Made by a program: the position numbers and the translations under genes. From Nepenthes gracilis (taxonomy: Eukaryota; Streptophyta; Magnoliopsida; Caryophyllales; Nepenthaceae), in contig BSYO01000016.1 in assembly GCA_033239525.1 (NCBI GenBank), forward strand, positions 5,467,045-5,531,044: a stretch of 64,000 nucleotides of DNA, read 5' to 3'. Positions 1 through 12,600 of the stretch are shown here, in pieces. The notes under the pieces were generated by a model that had not been told where the DNA came from, did no database searches, and worked only from the letters and a program-made list of their open reading frames with translations. Position 1 is the first letter of the stretch; each line of letters opens with the position of its first letter.

Positions 1-418
1 TCTGCCAAGAAGTATTGCTATTGAGCTTGTTTGGGACTTATTTGTTGTTGGAAGTAACTAGTCACCTTGTATTCGTTTGGATGATGAACTTAATTCCCTG
101 CAAGTAGTATCTCCAAACTTGTAAGCAATATTTGATGGTGGTCATATCCATATTGTGCATTGGGTACTGCCTCTCCATGTCAATAAACTTGTATCTCTGT
201 TAAGCAATAGGATGCTCACCCTACATTAGCACTCCGTCGATGGCAAGATTGGAGGCATCTGAATAGACTTCAAAAAGTTTGAAGTAGTTAGGCAATGCAA
301 TGACCAACTCCTCCAACACTACACACTTTAGGCCCTTGAAAGCATCATTGCATGCTTGTGTCCACTCCCATGTTGCCTTCTTATTCAATAGATTCATCAA
401 TAGAGTGGCCCTTACCAA
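1..418 (-). pseudogene. Ty3/gypsy RNase H fragment
   Basis: The motif W-x-x-A-C-x-D-A-F-K-G-L-K precedes VYSDASNLAIDGVLM, the usual RT-to-RNase H transition with the (T/S)DAS catalytic Asp. Below 220, broken pieces correspond to the family block around (R/Q)-Y-P and the Y-L-Q-G-x-K-F-x-I segment. The fragment is cut by the window start. Confidence 0.8.
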
Positions 419-771
419 GTAGCCATAGACGGTACACTAATAGTAGTTCACCAATCCAAGGAATGATCGTATCTCGGAGACATTTTTTGGAGCTTCCACT
501 CTTAGATAGCATGTATCTTAGCATCATCCATATGAATCTTTCCTCTTTGTATGCAATCTCTTAAAAAGATCACCTCATCTTGGGCAAACAAGTACTTCTC
601 TAGTTTGACATAGAGCACGTTATCTCTGAGCACCTAGGAGATTGACCATAAATTTTCTGCGTGGTTTTGTTGAGATTCAATATACACCACAATATCATCC
701 AAGTGTCCCATGAAAAACTTGTCTAAGAAGGAATTCATCAAAGTACAAAAAGTAGTCAGGATATTAATCAA

Positions 772-1197
772 TCAAAAAGGTATGAGTAAGAATTCAAAAG
801 AGTCATACCTCATCACACATGTCATCTTTGGCTTGTCTCCTTTGGTGATCCAAACCTGCCAATACCCTAATCGTAGGTCCATCTTGGTAAATAACCATTC
901 TCTTCCAAACCGATTGAAGAGATTCGCCACCAAAAAGAATGGGTACTTGTTCTTTACTATTAACTTGTTTAGTTTCTGGTAGTCAATACATATTTGAAGA
1001 CTCCTGCCATGTTTCTTCAAAGGCTGAATAAACCCAACATCAAAGAACTCTTTAAATCGCCTCTTTAACTCCTTCAACTCTGGTGGAGCAATGCAGTAGT
1101 GTCCTATGGTTGGCAGTTTAGCTACAAGCTCTAGCTTGATAAGATGGCCAACTTTACTCCTAGGTGGGAGTTTCTTTAGCAGTTCTGGCGGCATCAC
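772..1197 (-). pseudogene. Ty3/gypsy reverse transcriptase fragment
   Basis: A 141-residue open segment carries the RT N-terminal blocks of Ty3/gypsy: the DVGFIQP lead-in, the DYQKLNKL motif, and KMDLRLGYWQV containing the first catalytic Asp. The downstream catalytic LDD lies in the same remnant near 690. It is part of the degenerate polyprotein. Confidence 0.85.
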
Positions 1198-1855
1198 ATC
1201 TCAATGTTTGTTAAGCACTCTCATGATGTCTTCTGGTAACTTGAGGTAGTTTAATTCCTCTCGATCTTCTTTTAGTGTCGCCAAATGTCTCCTCTCCCTG
1301 CTTGATGCCCTTAGAGAAATGCAAAGCTGAGGGCATACATGCTTCCATCTTCTCCTACACGATAGGTGTAGAAAAGTACTCTTGTCCCATTGAAATTTGC
1401 AGGAAACTGTTACTTGAGAATGATAGGGGCATTGCCTTGCTGATAAGCTCAATACCAAACAATATCCTATAGTCATCAATGGGAACCACAATCAAGTGCA
1501 CAGTGCCCTTCTACTCCCCCAGGTGGAAAGGGACACAATGTGCCACACCTTCAATAGATTGCGACGAAGAGTTGACGGTCTCCATCCATCCTGGCTCATT
1601 GGTGTGCTATAATCCCAATCGCATTATGCAAAGTACTCATGTCAACTAGTGCCTTGGTGATCACTTTATTCAACTTGGCTTCCATGAACATCAAGTTTTA
1701 CCCCTTGGTTTGTCTTGTGTCATTGGTGCTTTGTTAGCCTTTGCCTCTATATTGGCTGTGCTGGAGATCAAATTTAACAACAACATCGATTCCATGAGCA
1801 CTTCTTTTGGCATCTTCTCCTCATAGGCTAAGAATATGACATTGAGTTGCTTCTA

Positions 1856-2074
1856 TTAAGGATAATGCCAAACATAGTGCTTACTGCCACAAAGGAAGCA
1901 CTCTGGTGCATTAGACTTCCCTTTTTCCTTCTCTTTTATCTCCATAGGTAGGTAGCTTACTTCCATTGTATAAGGGTTTGTCTTCTCCATATTGCTAGAT
2001 CCGCCCTTCTTTGGCTTGTCTTTCTTTGTGTCATGTTGAAACTCAATTTGTGACTTTGCCACTACAATAGCCAA
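1856..2074 (-). pseudogene. Gag zinc-knuckle fragment of the gypsy remnant
   Basis: A 72-residue segment ends with CFLCGSKHYVWHYP, a CCHC-like knuckle (C-x2-C-x4-H) whose final Cys is replaced. A lysine-rich linker precedes it. This fits the gag C-terminus of the element spanning the first 2.9 kb. Confidence 0.65.
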
Positions 2075-2905
2075 ATCAAGGTCTTGTATGTGCCTCTACT
2101 TCAACTCTTATTCTACCAATTTTTGTAATCCATTGATGAAATAAAGAAGGCGATCTTCGACGTCATATTGAGAATATCTAGAATTAAATTGGAATACTCC
2201 TTGAAGTAGTCTCTAATGACTCCTACATGTTTAAGGTCTTGCAGCTTCTACATGGCCATCGCCTCGACATTAGATAGGACTAATGTTTACGTTCCTTTTT
2301 GAACCAATCGCAGGTGTCTAGGGTGCATACACTCTATTCTATGTCACCATGGTACCTTATCCACCATAGCATTGCATCAAGCTCAAGATATTGAATGGAA
2401 ATAGTTATCTTCGTGGCTTCATAACAAACTTGCATCGCATCTAGATAACGTTTAATGCATCAAATTAAATTATCAAGCTCTTTTGCATCACGCTTACTTG
2501 CATACTTTGGGGATCCCAAAACCTTTATCTTTGGAACATTTCTCCCCATTACCCTATTTGTTATAGCCACTTTGCATACGATAAGACTAGCCTTTACCAT
2601 TTGGATCTTATCATGTAGCGAGTGGAGTTCTCCCATTATTAGGCCATGAAACCCCTATATCTCTTTTGCTAAAGAGTTATCTAAGGAGTTGATTGCTCCT
2701 TAGAACATGCTAGCCAAATCTTCAACATCTTTGTAGTACTCCACCCTAGAGTCAGGTGGCGAGGTGTTCATGAATGTCACCTATTACAATCTCCTTTTTG
2801 GCTACCAATGCATTGAGGATAGCTAAAGTGTCCTTTTAACAAAGTCCTGTCCTTGGATGAGTTCGTTTTCATTGTCTCTCATACATGAGCCCGACCACAC
2901 TCATC

Positions 2906-3344
2906 AACAACCTCAAAAGAAAAAGAAGAAGAACGAGGTGTGCACGTGACTACAGCCTTACGGCAGTTTGGAGATTTTTGCCTTTGACTGAGCGGCAAAT
3001 ATCTGAGTGGCAAATGATGGCGATGCATATGCCCGAGATGCATAGGCATCTCTTTTTGGCCGACTACTCTAGCACACTGCCGTGTTGCGGTTCCCAGAGT
3101 GGTTTTGGACCTGCTGTTTTGACTTGCTTGATAGAGGGCTTTGGCAGATATAACTCTTTTCGATGTATCTTCATATGATTTTGTGATATATTTCACAGTT
3201 TTTGAGGGATGCCCAAGCGTCTTCGTTCTAAATCCAAGTCGGCAAATCACTTGGAGATAGAATATTGATTTGTACCTTTTCCTTTTCATTTATAAAATTA
3301 CTTATTTACCAAAAAAAAAAAAAAGGAATAAACAACCTCAGAAG
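2906..3344 (+). mobile_element. Short poly(A) retroinsertion with target-site duplication
   Basis: The insert (2920-3330) ends in ACTTATTTACC followed by 14 A. It is flanked by AACAACCTCAAAAG (2906-2919) and AACAACCTCAGAAG (3331-3344), a 14-bp duplication with one mismatch. The last 150 nt match the 3' tail shared by the LINE and poly(A) elements in this window (GTCTTCGTTCTAAATCCAAG, then CACTTGGAGATAGAA). No coding capacity is seen; it is a truncated or non-autonomous copy. Confidence 0.8.
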
Positions 3345-3950
3345 ATATTACCACCCTTCCTTTGTCACCAAAAATATTTATGATCACTTTTGTAACTTGT
3401 CTGTAACATTACGTGTTACTGGATAACATTTTTGACCAGTTTACTTATATGCCACTTAACATTACTGTCACCTTTAAATCTAGTGAGACAGTCGAATACT
3501 CACATTTAGATACAAGCTAAATAATTCTTGAATACATAAAGGAGAGAGTTTGGAAAAATGTAGAGTTTGTGTTACTTGAGAACTCTTTTACTTGGTGATT
3601 ACAAATAAAATCCCTACTCCCTTTATGGTGGAACCCCTCCCATCCACCTTCCAAACCAATAGTTGAGATCTTCTCAAATTGGTGACTAGGACTTAACTTT
3701 TAAAATTCTTCTAAGATATTCCTCTTGAATGTCTTCTAAAATTCTCCATTATCTTCTTTTTTCTAGAATATTCTACTAGAATATTTAGATAATTATAAAT
3801 AAAGATTTTTTTTATACATTTTCAAAGTTTTCTAGAATATTCAAATATATTTTAGACAACTCAACTATATATAGTAATGATCCTATAATACCGTATAAGT
3901 CTGAAACTACACAAATCTACTGTCAAAATAATAACACGAGCAAACCTTTG
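3345..3950. other. AT-rich intergenic DNA, no gene seen
   Basis: This stretch is AT-rich with repeated TCTAGAATATT motifs near 3760-3850, which may be decayed retroelement sequence. No ORF or RNA gene can be supported. Confidence 0.5.
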
Positions 3951-4086
3951 AGTCTTTTTTTTGGTAAGTAATTAAATTTAAATTAAAATAAAAGAAAGTA
4001 TAAAAAATTATATTTTAACTCCAAATGTTTTATCGATTTAGAGATAAAATATAGACGTTGAGGTATTCCCAGAGTACCACCATGAA

Positions 4087-6121
4087 TTTTTTTTTTTTGA
4101 TAAGTAAGTATTTTGGATTATAGGGAGAAAAAATTACAAAATCTATGTTTTGTCTCCAAGTATTTTGACTTGGATTTAAAACATAAAAAGTTAGGGCATA
4201 CCCCGAGCAAAAGGTACAACATATAATACCTAATTAGCCTCTAGGAGGACTACTTTCAACAAAAAAAAACAACCTATGTAAACTGAAGTTACATATAAGC
4301 AGACACACAATTATCACACAGGATCATCACGCAATCTGCCAATGTATCCGAACCCAGATTCATCGCTGGATAAAAGACACCCTCTGGAAGCAGCCAGCAG
4401 ATTGCCAATGCATCGACAAAACTCAGCAGCCATTCCAAAAATCAGAAAGGGCAGTTGCCCATGCTACAAAAGCACCTTATCATCTGAGCATCAGCAGCAG
4501 TACTCCAAAATAATCAACACTTCCATCAGCATCTTCCAAGAGGTCTGTCAGTCACTTAAGAAAAGCAAGCTACAACTGCCGGCGTCAACAAACAGGCAGA
4601 GCCACCAACCTTCAGTGCAGGACAGACCTCACTTCATTCCACAGCCGATTACACAACATTAGAGATTTAATTTACATGTCGCAACACAAGCCCATCAGCA
4701 TATTATTGCTCAACAAGCAGACTTTCACAAGAAGCAAAAAGCCTCCAATTAAAACCCAGTAGCACTATCTTCGGCAGTTGAAAACAGCACCAGTAACTCT
4801 TAAGAATCCTCATACCAAGGCTTCAATTGCAGCAAGAAGAATAGCGCAATTCCAATGCAGCAAGCAACTCAGTCACAATGGACATACCCAGATGGCAGCA
4901 AGTCAGCAAAGACATCCGGCCAGCTGCCAACCCACTCTGGGATCGTCAAAGGCTGTCCCAACATTGCTGCCCACCGGTCTTCAAAGACCAACCAGCAGTG
5001 GGAACGACAATCTACACCGGATCATCAGCCAGGAATTCATTGAACTAGATGCAGAGAGGCATCCCAGTCCAGCAGACAAATACAATGGCCACAACCCAAT
5101 AGCATCCAAAGCAAAATTCACATTTCACCCATCATCAAAGCTGGCGGCAAATCCCCCCCATGACCTCATGAAACCAGAGCCTCATGAGGCTCAGCAACAT
5201 CGCAGGCCCAGAGAAGCAAAACCGAAGAAGTCCTTAGCATAACCTGGAGGATCAAATTGGCAGAAGAAGAACGACCACCAAACATTCACAGCATCAAAAG
5301 GATTCCAGCTTCCCAACCAATCCACGCCCAGCACTTCGACATACCAGCATATAAAACCCAATCCAGAGCAGAACCGGGCTCCCCTCAACCCAGCTAACAG
5401 GAAAGGATTCACAGGCATAGGTGCTTCAGAGGCCGGGCACAGAACGGTTAGTCAGCGGCATACCCAGCGAGCCGAAAAATAGCTTAGGTTCAAACATCAG
5501 CTCCCAAAGGACGCATCCGAAACCATAAGCACCAACCCATGACTTCAACAAAGGAGGCCGGGGAAACAGAGCGGAGCTTTCGCAACGGAATTAGCTTGAG
5601 GATGAGGCAGTCGCAACAACCACTCGATCGGGGGCATGGAAGCCTAGCCTACATCTCGTGTAGGCGAGAGAATCATGAGAAAAACAATTCCAGATTTGAA
5701 TCTATAAATTTGAAATTTGAAATTTGTAAATTTGAAAAATGAAAAGCCAGAGAGAAAACCAAAGCTTCTCTCAGGAACAATCGAATCTGATGGGTGCGAA
5801 CTTCAGCAACATCCAAAGCAGATCCGACCCAAGCACCAGGCGCCGAGGTAGGAACGCAGCGACAGTAATGGCCAACTATGGCGATAGGAAAAGAGGGCCT
5901 CAAATTTCAGGTTTGAAATTTGAAAGGCACACAGAGAGAATCAAAGACTCAGAGACGAAGAGGGAGACAAATCTGAGCAGCGAAGAGGAAGAGAGGAGGG
6001 GTCGGAACCCAGGAAGGAACCGGGCGAAGCACCCAGGAGACCGGCCGTGACCGGCTCCGGCGCCGCCCGGCAGAGGCAGAACCCTGGAACGTCCGCTGAA
6101 GACGAAGACAAATTTCAAATT
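4087..6121 (-). mobile_element. Nested poly(A) retroelement (2.0 kb) with 15-bp target duplication
   Basis: It is flanked by a perfect direct repeat GAGTACCACCATGAA at 4072-4086 and 6122-6136. It starts on the plus strand with a T-run and GATAAGTAAGTATTTTGGAT, the 3' tail in reverse. The 3' half (4260-5400) is CAG/CATC-rich and resembles the reverse complement of the 3' region of the LINE at 13.7-15.5 kb. The 5' end (near 6121 on the minus strand) is a CT- and GC-rich leader. Plus-strand open frames here are antisense and not taken as genes. Confidence 0.82.
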
Positions 6122-6139
6122 GAGTACCACCATGAAACA

Positions 6140-7310
6140 ATTCATGAGATCGAAAGAAAAAAAGTCAACCAGATCAACATCATCCAAGCCGGTCACATGC
6201 CATCGCCCAATTGGTTGAGTGACTCAGAACCAAATCGGAAACCACAGACAAAGCCCCACATCAGCGACATGCAAAAATACGCATTCCGCAATCCAAACTT
6301 GCAAGATGCATACCGGAATTCTAAGCTGCCCACCTCAAGCAGACCGGCAGGTCAAAACCAGTGAATCTATACCAGACGATCATTCCGCCCCATCAGACAA
6401 GCCAGCCAACCATACCGTGATATTCATACCATCCAAAGCTTCAAAAGCGGCCATCCCAACCAAGAAATCCATTCTGTCCAACCCCATATACGACATCCGT
6501 CCTACTCAACCAGCCAGAGACCAAAGTGCCCCAAACTGCCATTCCAATCCGGGAAAACCTAGTAATCGTCCAATTCTGCCAAATCGGTCATAGCCATTCC
6601 GGAGAACTAGTCCCACCTTATCAACCTGCCAATCATGCATTCCGACTGTATCCACCAATTAAAGACCAGTCCGTCCATTCTGGTATGAAAACCATCGAAA
6701 CCTCAATTCCGGCAGTTGTGCTGCATGTTGGTGCATACCGAGAAAAATGCACACCGCCACTAGGCCAGTCGTTGCACCCAATTTAGCATAGAGGGCAAAG
6801 TGCATTCCGGCATTTTCTACATATCGGACCACATATTTAAACCGGCATTTTGTTGCAAAGTGTTGCAAACCAGGCAAAATGCCATCCCAGCTGTTGGCTG
6901 CATACCGGGCAAAAGCAGACAACCACCTTGGTTCATACCGGGCAAAGAGCATTTTGACATTTTGCTACATTTGGACCCACATGCCATTCCTGCATTTTGC
7001 AACAATTGTTGCATACCGGGCAAATGCCATCTCAACATTTTAAGACATAGGGCAATACAACAGGTGAAATGCCATCCCAGGCTTTTTTTTTTTCCAACCA
7101 TTGGAAACCATGTTTGCTGATCAACTAGTTGATCCGCCAAAATCCAAATTTGCCGGTCAACTAGTTGACCAGCCAAAAACCTTTGATTTTTTTTTTCGCC
7201 AACCATTGAAAACCAAGTTTGCCAATCAACTAATTGACCAGCCAAAATCCAAATTTTCTCTGATTTTTTTTTCCCTCAGCACTTTGGAACAACCTATTTG
7301 TTGCAAGTAA
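6140..7310. repeat. Interspersed short-repeat body with CCGGTCAAC palindromes
   Basis: The segment is built of diverged units such as CATACCGGGCAAA and GCCATCCCAG, followed by TCAACTAGTTGACC-type palindromes at about 7120-7260, separated by T-runs. Similar composition occurs at 33370-34260 and 48500-48960. No ORF has recognisable content. Confidence 0.65.
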
Positions 7311-7959
7311 CAACAGTGAGTCTAGAGGCCATAATTTGCACTCTCATATTTGGAGACTAAATGGTGGAAAATGATATAATGTATGAAAATCTACGAAAAT
7401 CTTTATAGTGCTAGGGTAAGTGGAATTGTACACCACGCAGTCAACCCCTGTAGAGAGAGAAGCTTCGTCTTCTCTCTTCCCCGTTTTTCAATTTTTGCCG
7501 TCCTTGCCCTGTCCCGCCTTTCCAGCTTCTGGCCGGCGCCCATGGCGCCGGTCCTCTGCCCTTGCTCCCACTCTCCTCCAAAAGCTTCCTCCCCCCCTCA
7601 ACTCCCTTCCAAATACTGATCCACTCCCACCCTCCTCCCGTCCCTCCTCACCTCCTCTTCTCCAATCCCCATCCTTCTTCCGCACTCCTGGGCATTGGGG
7701 CTCTACCTCGATGGCTCCCTCCTCCCCCACTTTAAAGGCCTCCCACCTCTCAGACACCGATTTTCCCTTTATTTTAGCTTCTCGATCCTTCGTCTCAAAG
7801 CTCAGATGTTCATCTGCCTCTGGCGCCCCCTCTGCCCGTGCCCTGGGTGTTCTCTCGCCCTCCCCCTCGCCTCCAACCTTCCAGTCTTCTTATATTAACT
7901 CTCTGTTTCAGGTTGAGCTCCCCGAATCCGTTTTTGCTGCTGGTGTATCCTGAGATGGG

Positions 7960-9685
7960 ATGGATGTTTCATCTCATAAAACAGTGAATTTGAATTTCGT
8001 GGATTCTGAGAGTGGCTCTACCGGCCTTGTTCCCTCATTAGAAGGTACTTTCCCTAGTAAATCGGGTTCCTTGGTTGCCTGTGTTTCAGAGGCTGGAGCA
8101 CTGCCTATGTCCAGCACTACCTCCCCTTGCCAGAACCATACGCTTCCTTCTAGTGGACGGCCGGGGGTGCCTAACGATTCAATCAGCATCCTGGCTCCAT
8201 GTGGGGATGAACAATCTTGCCTTGGCTCTCAGCTGGTTGCTTCGGTGAACCCCTATATCTCCCCTGCTTCCGCCATTCCTCTTGGTGCTGCCGCTTGCCC
8301 CCATGGAGTTTCGTGGTCCTCCGTGGTACAGCAGAATACTCATGGTGGTAAGTCATCCCTTAAATTCTTTCCCCTTAATGTGTCTGATGTGGAGAACACT
8401 ATCCTGTCCCCCCCATCGGATGTCATTTTACAGGGTGAGAACTTGTGGGGTGCTACTGTAGTAGGCTACTTTGTTGGCACTCCCCTTCATTTTAATGCTG
8501 TTAACAGCATTACTAGAAAAATCTGGGCTCGTTTTGAACTTAATCATGTGGTTGGAAACGAGCAAGGTTTCTTCTTTTTTCGCTTCTCATCCATTAAAAT
8601 GCTTCAAAAATGCATCGCCAGTGGCCCTTGGTTAATTGGAGGTCATCCCCTATTTCTTAAGAAATGGGAGCCTGGAATGGTTCTTTCCAAGGAAGAGCAT
8701 AAATCCTTTCCCATGTAGATCACATTGACTGGGATTCTCGTCGAATACTGGACACCCCTGGGGTTGAGTTGGATAGCCAGTGCCATCGGCAGACCTATTC
8801 TACTTGACCCTGTTACTTAACGGTTTGAACGCATGGGTTTTGCTCGGATCTGTGTTGAAGTGGAAGTTGGCGCTCAGCAGCCTGAGTCTGTAAAAGTTCG
8901 ATCAAGCTGCCGAGTTGAGAATTCTGATTGCCCTTTCGTTGAAATTAAAATTGAGTATCAACGGAAACCTCCTCGTCGTAGTCCCCCTCGGAAGAATGGG
9001 GATAAGGCCCCTTCCCCCAATTCGTCCGGTGATCTTAAGGGTAAATTCCGTGCAAACCCTACCTCCTCTCCTCCAAAATCTTCGTCTCTGCTAGAGACCC
9101 CAGCCGTAGCTGTCTCCCTCATAGGGAACTCCGCTTAGAAGGCTATTTCTTCAACCAATTCCTCCAGCATCCTTCAAGAGCCCTACCCAGCTGATCCTAT
9201 TGCGAGTGATAATAATATCATGACGGGTCATCAGAATGAGCCTTCCCTGGCACCCCCTCTCAGTGAAACTAGCTTAACCCTTCCCCCAAGGGACCTGTCT
9301 GCCTTGTCCATGAACGGACACGGAGAGCAGCGGTGCCTTGATGGAAAAGTGTCCATCTCAAGTCCCCCCCAACCCCGATAACCATAGGCCTTGCATTGGC
9401 TCTGATTGTTCCTTAGATGAGGCCCCAGCCCGTGCTTCTAATGAATCTGGATCGAATGAGGCCCTAGGCCCGATGGCAAGCTCTGTTCAGTCCTCCCCCA
9501 CATCCGACCCCGAGATTCTCCCTAGCCTGAATATTCCTTTGAGTCCAGTCATCGATTCTGAAGAGACTGACTCTAACTGTTCTGACCTTAAGACTAAAAG
9601 TAGGGGATATAAATCCTCAAAAAACCTCAAAAAATCCCAGGGGCCTAAAAAGTTGAACCCCCTTTTGCCAATACCTCATGACTAA
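7960..9685 (+). pseudogene. LINE ORF1 (DUF4283 nucleic-acid-binding protein), broken
   Basis: One frame runs from the Met at 7960 through 9138 with in-frame stops at 8716 (TAG) and 8818 (TAA); a third TAG lies at 9136. A second frame from about 9338 reaches the end. Residues encoded at about 8380-8690 form the DUF4283 domain (NLWGATVVGYFVGTP, FEL..VVG.EQGFFFFRFSS, GPWLIGGHPLFLKKWEPGM). The block TPLGLSWIASAIGRP then MGFARICVEVEV at 8775-8875 is the characteristic continuation. The usual CCHC knuckle after IEYQRKPP is not visible. ORF1 is presumed to coat the LINE RNA. It ends at TAA 9683-9685, overlapping the ORF2 start by 8 nt. Confidence 0.82.
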
Positions 9686-12600
9686 CATCGCATGTTGGAA
9701 CGTGAGGGGACTTAATGAAGTCCGTAACCTCATTAGCTCCCACGGATGTTCTATCGTTGGTCTGGTCGAGACAAAAGTTGTGGAGAAAAACTCGGCTTCT
9801 ATTTCGGCTAGGATTAACCCTCATGGATTCTGGTCCATGAATTATTCTATTTCCTCTGTTGGGAGGATTTGGGTTGGCTGGGACCCCATTAAGGTGGCTG
9901 TTAAAATTCTCTTTAAGGAAGATCTGGTTATCCCTACTGAAGTGCTTTTCCTTGATGATAATATTCGCTGCCTCCTGTCCTTTGTTTATGGTGCTAACTC
10001 GGAAGGTCCTCAAAGACTCCTATGGCATAGCCTTAGGATGCAATCGGGCCTCCCGGGTGACCTCCCTTGGGCGGTCCTTGGTGATTTCAATGCTATTCGC
10101 TCGGCGTCCGGAGGCCCTTGGAGGTTCTGGCACCATAAAAGTTCTTTCGATCTTAATGAGTGCCTTGGGGATTGTGACCTTGTGGATGTCTGCCATGAAG
10201 GTCAGTTCTTCACCTGGAACGACGGCTACGACACCTCTACCCGTATTTTTAAAAAATTAGATAGAGTGGTCACCAATGGTCATTGGCTCGTTCAATTCAG
10301 TAGAACTAAAGCCGTTTTCCCCCCTGTCAGACTATCAGACCACTCCCATTGCATTCTTCTTCCCTCGGATAGGGCGGCAAGAAAGCACGGGCTGTTTCGG
10401 TTTAATAACTTCCACACCAAATCTCCAAATTTTCTTCCTGTGGTCAAGGAAGCTTGGAAGAACAGGACTGCTGGAACTCCTATGTTTCGACTGGTATCCT
10501 CTCTAAAAAAGGTGAAGAGTGTGCTTAAATCTCTTAATGCCCAGTGTGGTGATGTTCACGAGGAGGTCTTGCATACTAGGAAATGTCTAGATGATGTTCA
10601 ATCTAAGCCTCTCCCTCCCATGGGGATCTGCGGTATTGAACGTTCTTATAGAGCAGAATTATCTATTGTAATGTCTAAGGAGGCGGATTTCCTTCAACAA
10701 AAAGCCAAACTAAAGTGGCTTAAAGAGAGCGATCAATGCACAAAATTCTTCTTCAAGACTATTAGTGAGAACAATAATCGGAATAGGATTATCTCCTTCC
10801 TTGATGAGTCTGGCAACCCTACTAGTGGGACGGAGGATCTTCATAGATTGATTGTTGACCACTTCAAAAGGGCTTTGGGATCCGGCCAATCCTATGGTTC
10901 GGTGGATGCCAGTCGGCTTCGTCCTTTCATTCTCCATACAGTCCCGGACTTCCTAACTGGCCCCCTTCCTAAGCCGGTTAGTGAGGAGGAAATCCACAAG
11001 GCGCTTTTCTCCATTGGTGATGACAGAGCTCCCGGTCCTGATGGATTTACCTCAAAATTTTTTAAGGACTCGTGGGAGATTACCGGCTATACTGTTTATG
11101 AAGCCATTTGTGATTTCTTTAATCATAGAAAGCTTCTTAAACAATTGAATACCACTCTGATTAGCCTTATTCCTAAAGTCCAATCCGTGCGCACGGTTTC
11201 TGACTACCGTTCGATATCCTGCTGTAATGTCATTTACTAAGTGATCTCAAAAATTCTTACAAACAGGATCAAGGAAACCCTTCCCTACCTGGTTGATAAC
11301 TGCCAAACGGCCTTTGTGGCGGGGCGTCAGATTAGTGATAATATCCTATTAGCTCAAGAGCTCCTTCATAAGTATCATCTTGGTCATGATCCGCCTAGAT
11401 GTACTAAGAAGATTGACCTGATGAAAGCGTATGACTCTGTCCATTGGGATTTCATCATTAATATGCTGACCCTCATGAATTTCTCCCCTCAAATGGTCAA
11501 TTGAATTAGCCAGTGTATAACTACACCTTCGTACTCCCTCAATATCAATGGGGAAGTGGTCGGTTTCTTCAGAGGTGGTAAAGGCCTCCGCCAAGGTGAT
11601 CATATCTCCCCTTATTTATTTGTCCTTGTTATGGAAGTCCTAAATGACATTATTGAGTTCAAGGCTAGGTGGGATAATAATTTTAAATTTCACTGGAAAT
11701 GTGTTGAGACTCAAATTGTCATGCTGGCCTTGCTGACAACCTCCTTCTCTTCTCCCATGCCGATACCCACTCCACTCAGATCCTTAAGGACTGCCTTGAA
11801 GAATTCCGCATTACATCGGGCTTCTCTACAAACTCGAATAAGAGTGAAATCTTCATTTGTTCTGAGGACACATCCCTGCACCAGGACATTGCTGGTATCA
11901 TGGGGTTTAAAGAGGGAAAATTTTCCATTAGAAACTTGGGGTTCCCTCTGATCACCACTAGACTCTCAGTATCTAACGCAAATCTCTCACGGACAGAATT
12001 ACCAGAAGTATCACTTCCTGAAAAAATAGGTGGCTCTCGTTTGGTGGGCGGTTGCAACTCATCGCCTCCATTCTCTCGTCCATCCACCTTTATTGGGCCT
12101 CTATTTTTATTCTGCCCAAGTCCACTTTTAAAGTAATTGATAGCCTTTTGCGCCGTTTTCTTTGGAATGGCTCTCCTGAGGGCAGAGCTAATGCTAAAGT
12201 AACTTGGGACGATATTTGTTACCCTAAGTCTAAAGGTGGTTTGGGCATTAAGAACCTGATGGCTCAGGTTATAAGAATAGAATCAAAGACCGGTGCATTT
12301 GGACCCTTAAAGTCCCGGATTCTGCCCCCTGGAGCTAGTGTAAGATTATGAAATTTCGTCCCTTTATGCGCTCCCACTCTATTAAGGCGATTGGGGATGG
12401 TTCAGATACTTTCCTCTGGCACGATAACTGGCACCCTCTGGGCCCCCCGAGTGAGGTTAGCTCTGATCGAACTCGCTTGGTTTCGGGCCAGTATTGGGAT
12501 GTTAAGGTTTCTGCTATTATTAGAAATAACCACTGGGCCTGGCCTAACCCTTACGATACGGAGGTCTCCCATCTTGTGGAGGACGTGCCTATTTACTCCC

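Larger units (their letters stand above)
1..2880 (-). mobile_element. Degenerate Ty3/gypsy retrotransposon (gag-pro-RT-RNase H), cut by the window edge
   Basis: Read on the minus strand from high to low coordinates, the order is gag-like sequence, zinc knuckle, protease region, reverse transcriptase and RNase H, which is the Ty3/gypsy order. RT begins near 1197 (PPELLKKLPPRS, then DYQKLNKLIVKNKYPF and FTKMDLRLGYWQV) and the catalytic block reads GHLDDIVVY near 690. RNase H begins near 380 (WEWTQACNDAFKGLK, VYSDASNLAIDGVLM) and runs off the left edge. The reading frame is broken by many stops and shifts, so it is dead. No LTR is identifiable. Confidence 0.85.
3957..7310 (-). mobile_element. 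Outer non-autonomous poly(A) retroelement, interrupted by a nested insertion
   Basis: On the plus strand the element starts with a T-run and GGTAAGTAATT (3957-3975), the reverse complement of the shared 3' tail. It continues through the tail to 4086, is interrupted by 4087-6121, and resumes at 6122. The resumed sequence CATGAAACAATTCATGAGAT corresponds to tail sequence seen uninterrupted near 33335 and 16350. The body (6140-7310) is made of short diverged repeats rather than genes. The 5' end is not certain and no target duplication was found. Confidence 0.65.

Noticed and set aside
4342..6786. Several plus-strand open frames of 62-154 codons
   Set aside because: They lie antisense to poly(A) elements, are biased by CAG/CCA composition, and show no domain.
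7340..7440. GACTAAATGG as the 5' target duplication of the full LINE (3' flank GACTAATGTG)
   Set aside because: It needs an indel, is short, and does not sit at the apparent LINE start.
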